Positions 60,901 to 64,000 of a stretch of DNA of 64,000 bases are shown here, one piece after another. The DNA comes from Desmodus rotundus. Its lineage: Eukaryota; Chordata; Mammalia; Chiroptera; Phyllostomidae. Position 1 is the stretch's first letter. Each line of letters begins with the position of its first letter. The notes below the pieces were generated by a model. The model did no database searches and was not told where the DNA came from. It was given only the letters and a program-made list of their open reading frames with translations. Position numbers and translations under genes: made by a program. Location of the stretch: NCBI RefSeq assembly GCF_022682495.2, contig NC_071397.1, positions 20,430,384-20,494,383 on the forward strand. The letters are read 5' to 3'.

Positions 60901-62697
60901 CCTCCGGGCTACGAGCCACCCCCCCCTTGAGATATCCGGCCAGGTTCACCGGGTTCCTGGGCTGGTGTCAGAGTTAAGGGAAGCCCTCCCTGCCACCCAG
61001 AGGATCGCGCGTTTTCCCGTGGACCACACTTCCCAGCAGCTCTCCCACCCCCGCAGAGGCAGAGTGCCAGGGAAGAACTAGGGACCTGGGGCCGGGAAGA
61101 GGGGCCGGCCACGGTTCCGCGCCAGGTGGAGCGGGTCCGGGCGGGCGGGCGGGACCCTCGTCCACGGACCGGTTCTCCCGTGGGGAGTCTGGCCTGTGCC
61201 CCGCCTGGGAGGCTAAGAGCCTTGCTTCGCCTGCAACGCCCCCACCCTGCCACAAGGCGGCAGACTTGGACCCAGCCGCTTCAACCTTCCAGTCTCTGCT
61301 GAACCACCCAAAAATGGAGTGTGACCGCTGCGACCTCAGTCCCCCAGAGCTCGGAAACCCACCTCTGTGAGGGAATCGGCGGCCTCCTGTCCTTGGCGTC
61401 CGCAAAAGGCATTCACCTGCGGTGAACCTGGGCCTCGGGCGAGAAGGGCCAGGCCCCATGGTAGGAGCCCGGGGAGGCAATGGCAGCCTCTGCGGCCAGG
61501 CCTCGGGCTCTCCCCGGGGCTCTCTCGGGGCACGGGCAACATCTCTCGCCTAGAGCGTGCCCACGCCATCCCTTGAGCCCCGCGAGACACCTGCTTCCCG
61601 TGATAAGAGGCCCCCTGCCTCCGTGGAGCTTGGAACTCTGGGGCCGGGCTGCGGGTCACTGGGCTAAGTGGCTGGAAACGCGCAGACCCCTCCGTCCCGA
61701 CCGCCCAACTGCGAAGGACAGGGGGGAGGCCCCCAGGAGATGGCTTTTCTTAGAGCCGCGACTGGCCAGTTTCGGGCCAAGACGCGGTACCCGGCAGGCT
61801 CAGGGCAGGCAGCCCCACCAGAAGCCTCCCTAGGGGCAACGGGGCCCACCCTGGACATATCAGGCCTGCTTCACAGGGTCCCTGGGGTCGTGTCCGTGGA
61901 ACTGGGAGCTCTCCCCGCCACCCAGAGGTCCGATCCTTTTCCCGTGGACCCCACTTGCCAGCCCGTCTCCCACCCCGCCAGAGGCAGAGTGCCAGGGAAG
62001 AACCAGGGACCTGGGGCAGGGAACAGGGGCGGGCCACGGTTCCGGGCCAGGTGGGGCGGGCCCGGGGAGGCGGGACCCACGCCCTGGGACCCGGTCTCCC
62101 GGGGGGTCTCGGGCCTGTGACCTGCCCGGGGGGCTGAGAGTCTTTCTTGGCTCAAACGGCCCCACCCTGCCCCGAGGCGGCAAATCTGCACCGAGACGCT
62201 TATACTCTCTGAAGTCTGGGCTGAACTTTGAGAGAAGGGACTGTGTGGGATGCGACCTGGGTCCCACAGAGCTCGAACACCCCCTCCCCGTGAAGGGATC
62301 CGCGGCCTGTGGTCCTTGGTGTGCGCAAAAGGCATTCACCTGCGGAGAACCTGGGCCCAGGTGAGCGTGACCAGGCCCCGCGGCAGGAGCCTGGGGAGGC
62401 CACTGGAGCCACGGGGGCCAGGGCTGGGCATTTTCCCGGGTGCTCTCTCTGGTCCCAGGCGCCCTCTCTTGCCCGGGGAGGGCCCACGCCATCCCCTGAC
62501 TCCCGCAGGACGCCTGCATCCCGCCATAAGCAGCCCACCTCCTCCATGGAGCTGGGACACATGGGGCCGGGGTGCGAGCAACTGGCCTACGAGGCGGCAA
62601 ACCCGCAGACCCCTCCGTCCCGTCCCCATCACTGCGAAGATCCCCCTGTTCTTCCATCCGTAAAGGGGTCACCCTTTACGGATGGAAGAACATGGGG

Positions 62698-64000
62698 GAG
62701 GCCCCCAGGAGATGGCTTTTGTCCGAGCCGCGGCTGGGTGGTTTCGGGCCCAGAGGCGGGGCCGCGCAGGCGCAAGCAGGCCCCACCTCAAGCCCATCCC
62801 TCCGGGCTACGAGCCACCCCCCCCTTGAGATATCAGGCCAGGTTCACCGGGTTCCTGGGCTGGTGTCAGAGTTAAGGGAAGCCCTCCCTGCCACCCAGAG
62901 GACCGCGCGTTTTCCCGTGGACCACACTTCCCAGCAGCTCTCCCACCCCCGCAGAGGCAGAGTGCCAGGGAAGAACTAGGGACCTGGGGCCGGGAAGAGG
63001 GGCCGGCCACGGTTCCGCGCCAGGTGGAGCGGGTCCGGGCGGGCGGGCGGGACCCTCGTCCACGGACCGGTTCTCCCGTGGGGAGTCTGGCCTGTGCCCC
63101 GCCTGGGAGGCTAAGAGCCTTGCTTCGCCTGCAACGCCCCCACCCTGCCACAAGGCGGCAGACTTGGACCCAGCCGCTTCAACCTTCCAGTCTCTGCTGA
63201 ACCACCCAAAAATGGAGTGTGACCGCTGCGACCTCAGTCCCCCAGAGCTCGGAAACCCACCTCTGTGAGGGAATCGGCGGCCTCCTGTCCTTGGCGTCCG
63301 CAAAAGGCATTCACCTGCGGTGAACCTGGGCCTCGGGCGAGAAGGGCCAGGCCCCATGGTAGGAGCCCGGGGAGGCAATGGCAGCCTCTGCGGCCAGGCC
63401 TCGGGCTCTCCCCGGGGCTCTCTCGGGGCACGGGCAACATCTCTCGCCTAGAGCGTGCCCACGCCATCCCTTGAGCCCCGCGAGACACCTGCTTCCCGTG
63501 ATAAGAGGCCCCCTGCCTCCGTGGAGCTTGGAACTCTGGGGCCGGGCTGCGGGTCACTGGGCTAAGTGGCTGGAAACGCGCAGACCCCTCCGTCCCGACC
63601 GCCCAACTGCGAAGGACAGGGGGGAGGCCCCCAGGAGATGGCTTTTCTTAGAGCCGCGACTGGCCAGTTTCGGGCCAAGACGCGGTACCCGGCAGGCTCA
63701 GGGCAGGCAGCCCCACCAGAAGCCTCCCTAGGGGCAATGGGGCCCACCCTGGACATATCAGGCCTGCTTCACAGGGTCCCTGGGGTCGTGTCCGTGGAAC
63801 TGGGAGCTCTCCCCGCCACCCAGAGGTCCGATCCTTTTCCCGTGGACCCCACTTGCCAGCCCGTCTCCCACCCCGCCAGAGGCAGAGTGCCAGGGAAGAA
63901 CCAGGGACCTGGGGCCGGGAACAGGGGCCGGCCACGGTTCCGGGCCAGGTGGGGCGGGCCCGGGGAGGCGGGACCCACGCCCTGGGACCCGGTCTCCCGG
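62698..64000 (+). repeat. Partial last unit, cut by the window edge
   Basis: It holds half A complete (NRF1-type site, G-quadruplex motif) and about 380 bp of half B. It ends within 'gggacccggtctcccgg', in phase with earlier units. The array therefore continues beyond the window. Confidence 0.95.

Larger units (their letters stand above)
20943..64000 (+). repeat. Homogeneous macrosatellite: 1898-bp dimeric higher-order repeat, about 22.7 units, open at window end
   Basis: The palindrome closing each unit starts at 22786, 24684, 26581, 28479, 30377, 32275, 34173, 36071, 37969, 39867, 41765, 43663, 45561, 47458, 49356, 51254, 53152, 55050, 56948, 58846, 60744 and 62642. Nineteen of 21 intervals are exactly 1898 bp and two are 1897 bp. 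Units differ from each other by only a handful of substitutions over long stretches. Each unit is two related monomers: half A, 926 bp, with an NRF1-type site and a G-quadruplex motif; and half B, 972 bp, ending in the palindrome. The halves are clearly homologous to each other and to the proximal monomers but strongly diverged, the definition of a higher-order repeat. The array runs off the window. Confidence 0.95.

Noticed and set aside
22986..64000. CENP-B box in the satellite
   Set aside because: 'tttcgggcccagaggcgggg' and 'tttcgggccaagacgcgg' have TTCG and a nearby CGGG-like run, but the spacing and the central A of NTTCGNNNNANNCGGGN do not fit.
20943..64000. Ribosomal DNA or its intergenic spacer
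   Set aside because: No 18S, 5.8S or 28S sequence is present, and a 1.9-kb unit is far too short for a mammalian rDNA unit.
20943..64000. DUX4/D4Z4-like macrosatellite
   Set aside because: No homeodomain motif can be found in any translated frame of the unit.
20943..64000. CRISPR array or other bacterial repeat system
   Set aside because: Units are 1.9 kb without short repeat-spacer structure, and the flanks carry L1, Tigger and VES elements, so this is mammalian DNA.

Overview
The window looks like mammalian nuclear DNA from a bat. The main clue is a SINE at about 10655-10845: its tRNA-like head, 'tcagggcaca' box and 'gtttctctctct' tail match the chiropteran VES family. LINE-1, Tigger, MIR and MER5-like relics fit a mammal. 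I see no intact protein-coding host gene, no tRNA or rRNA gene and no CRISPR array. There are no bacterial features.

Region 1 (1-11274) is AT-rich, unique-looking DNA with interspersed repeats. The best preserved is a LINE-1 whose 5' part is inverted relative to its 3' part (1263-4413), flanked by an imperfect 16-bp duplication. Others are a truncated L1 3' end, fragments of an older L1, an unassigned old repeat, a pogo-type Tigger transposon relic, the VES SINE and a MIR relic.

Region 2 (11275-17897) begins abruptly as GC-rich tandem DNA: about 6.9 diverged monomers of 965-967 bp. Each junction carries an imperfect inverted repeat of about 56 bp. Most copies carry a good CTCF-core match. 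Region 3 (17898-20942) holds five short monomers (about 562-678 bp) of the same family that lack an internal segment of roughly 0.4 kb. They alternate with runs of a 23-bp minisatellite containing the palindrome GGTCACGTGACC, and three of them carry a perfect NRF1-type motif.

Region 4 (20943 to the window end) is a highly homogeneous macrosatellite. Its 1898-bp higher-order unit is a dimer of two related halves (926 and 972 bp). There are 22 unit-length copies (the first one edge-diverged) plus a 1.3-kb partial copy cut by the window edge. Each unit has one near-perfect 56-bp palindrome at only one of its two half junctions, one single-base-loop G-quadruplex motif and one NRF1-type site. Shared variants recur at exactly 3796 bp (two units) and 5693 bp (three units), so second-order repeats are nested in the array.

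The long open frames in the array are judged by-products of GC-rich, homogenised DNA. The interest of the window is architectural: a monomeric edge, a deleted-monomer transition zone and a dimeric homogenised core, similar in layout to primate alpha satellite but built from an unrelated GC-rich palindromic monomer. I cannot tell from sequence alone whether this family has been described, where it lies on a chromosome, or whether it is transcribed.
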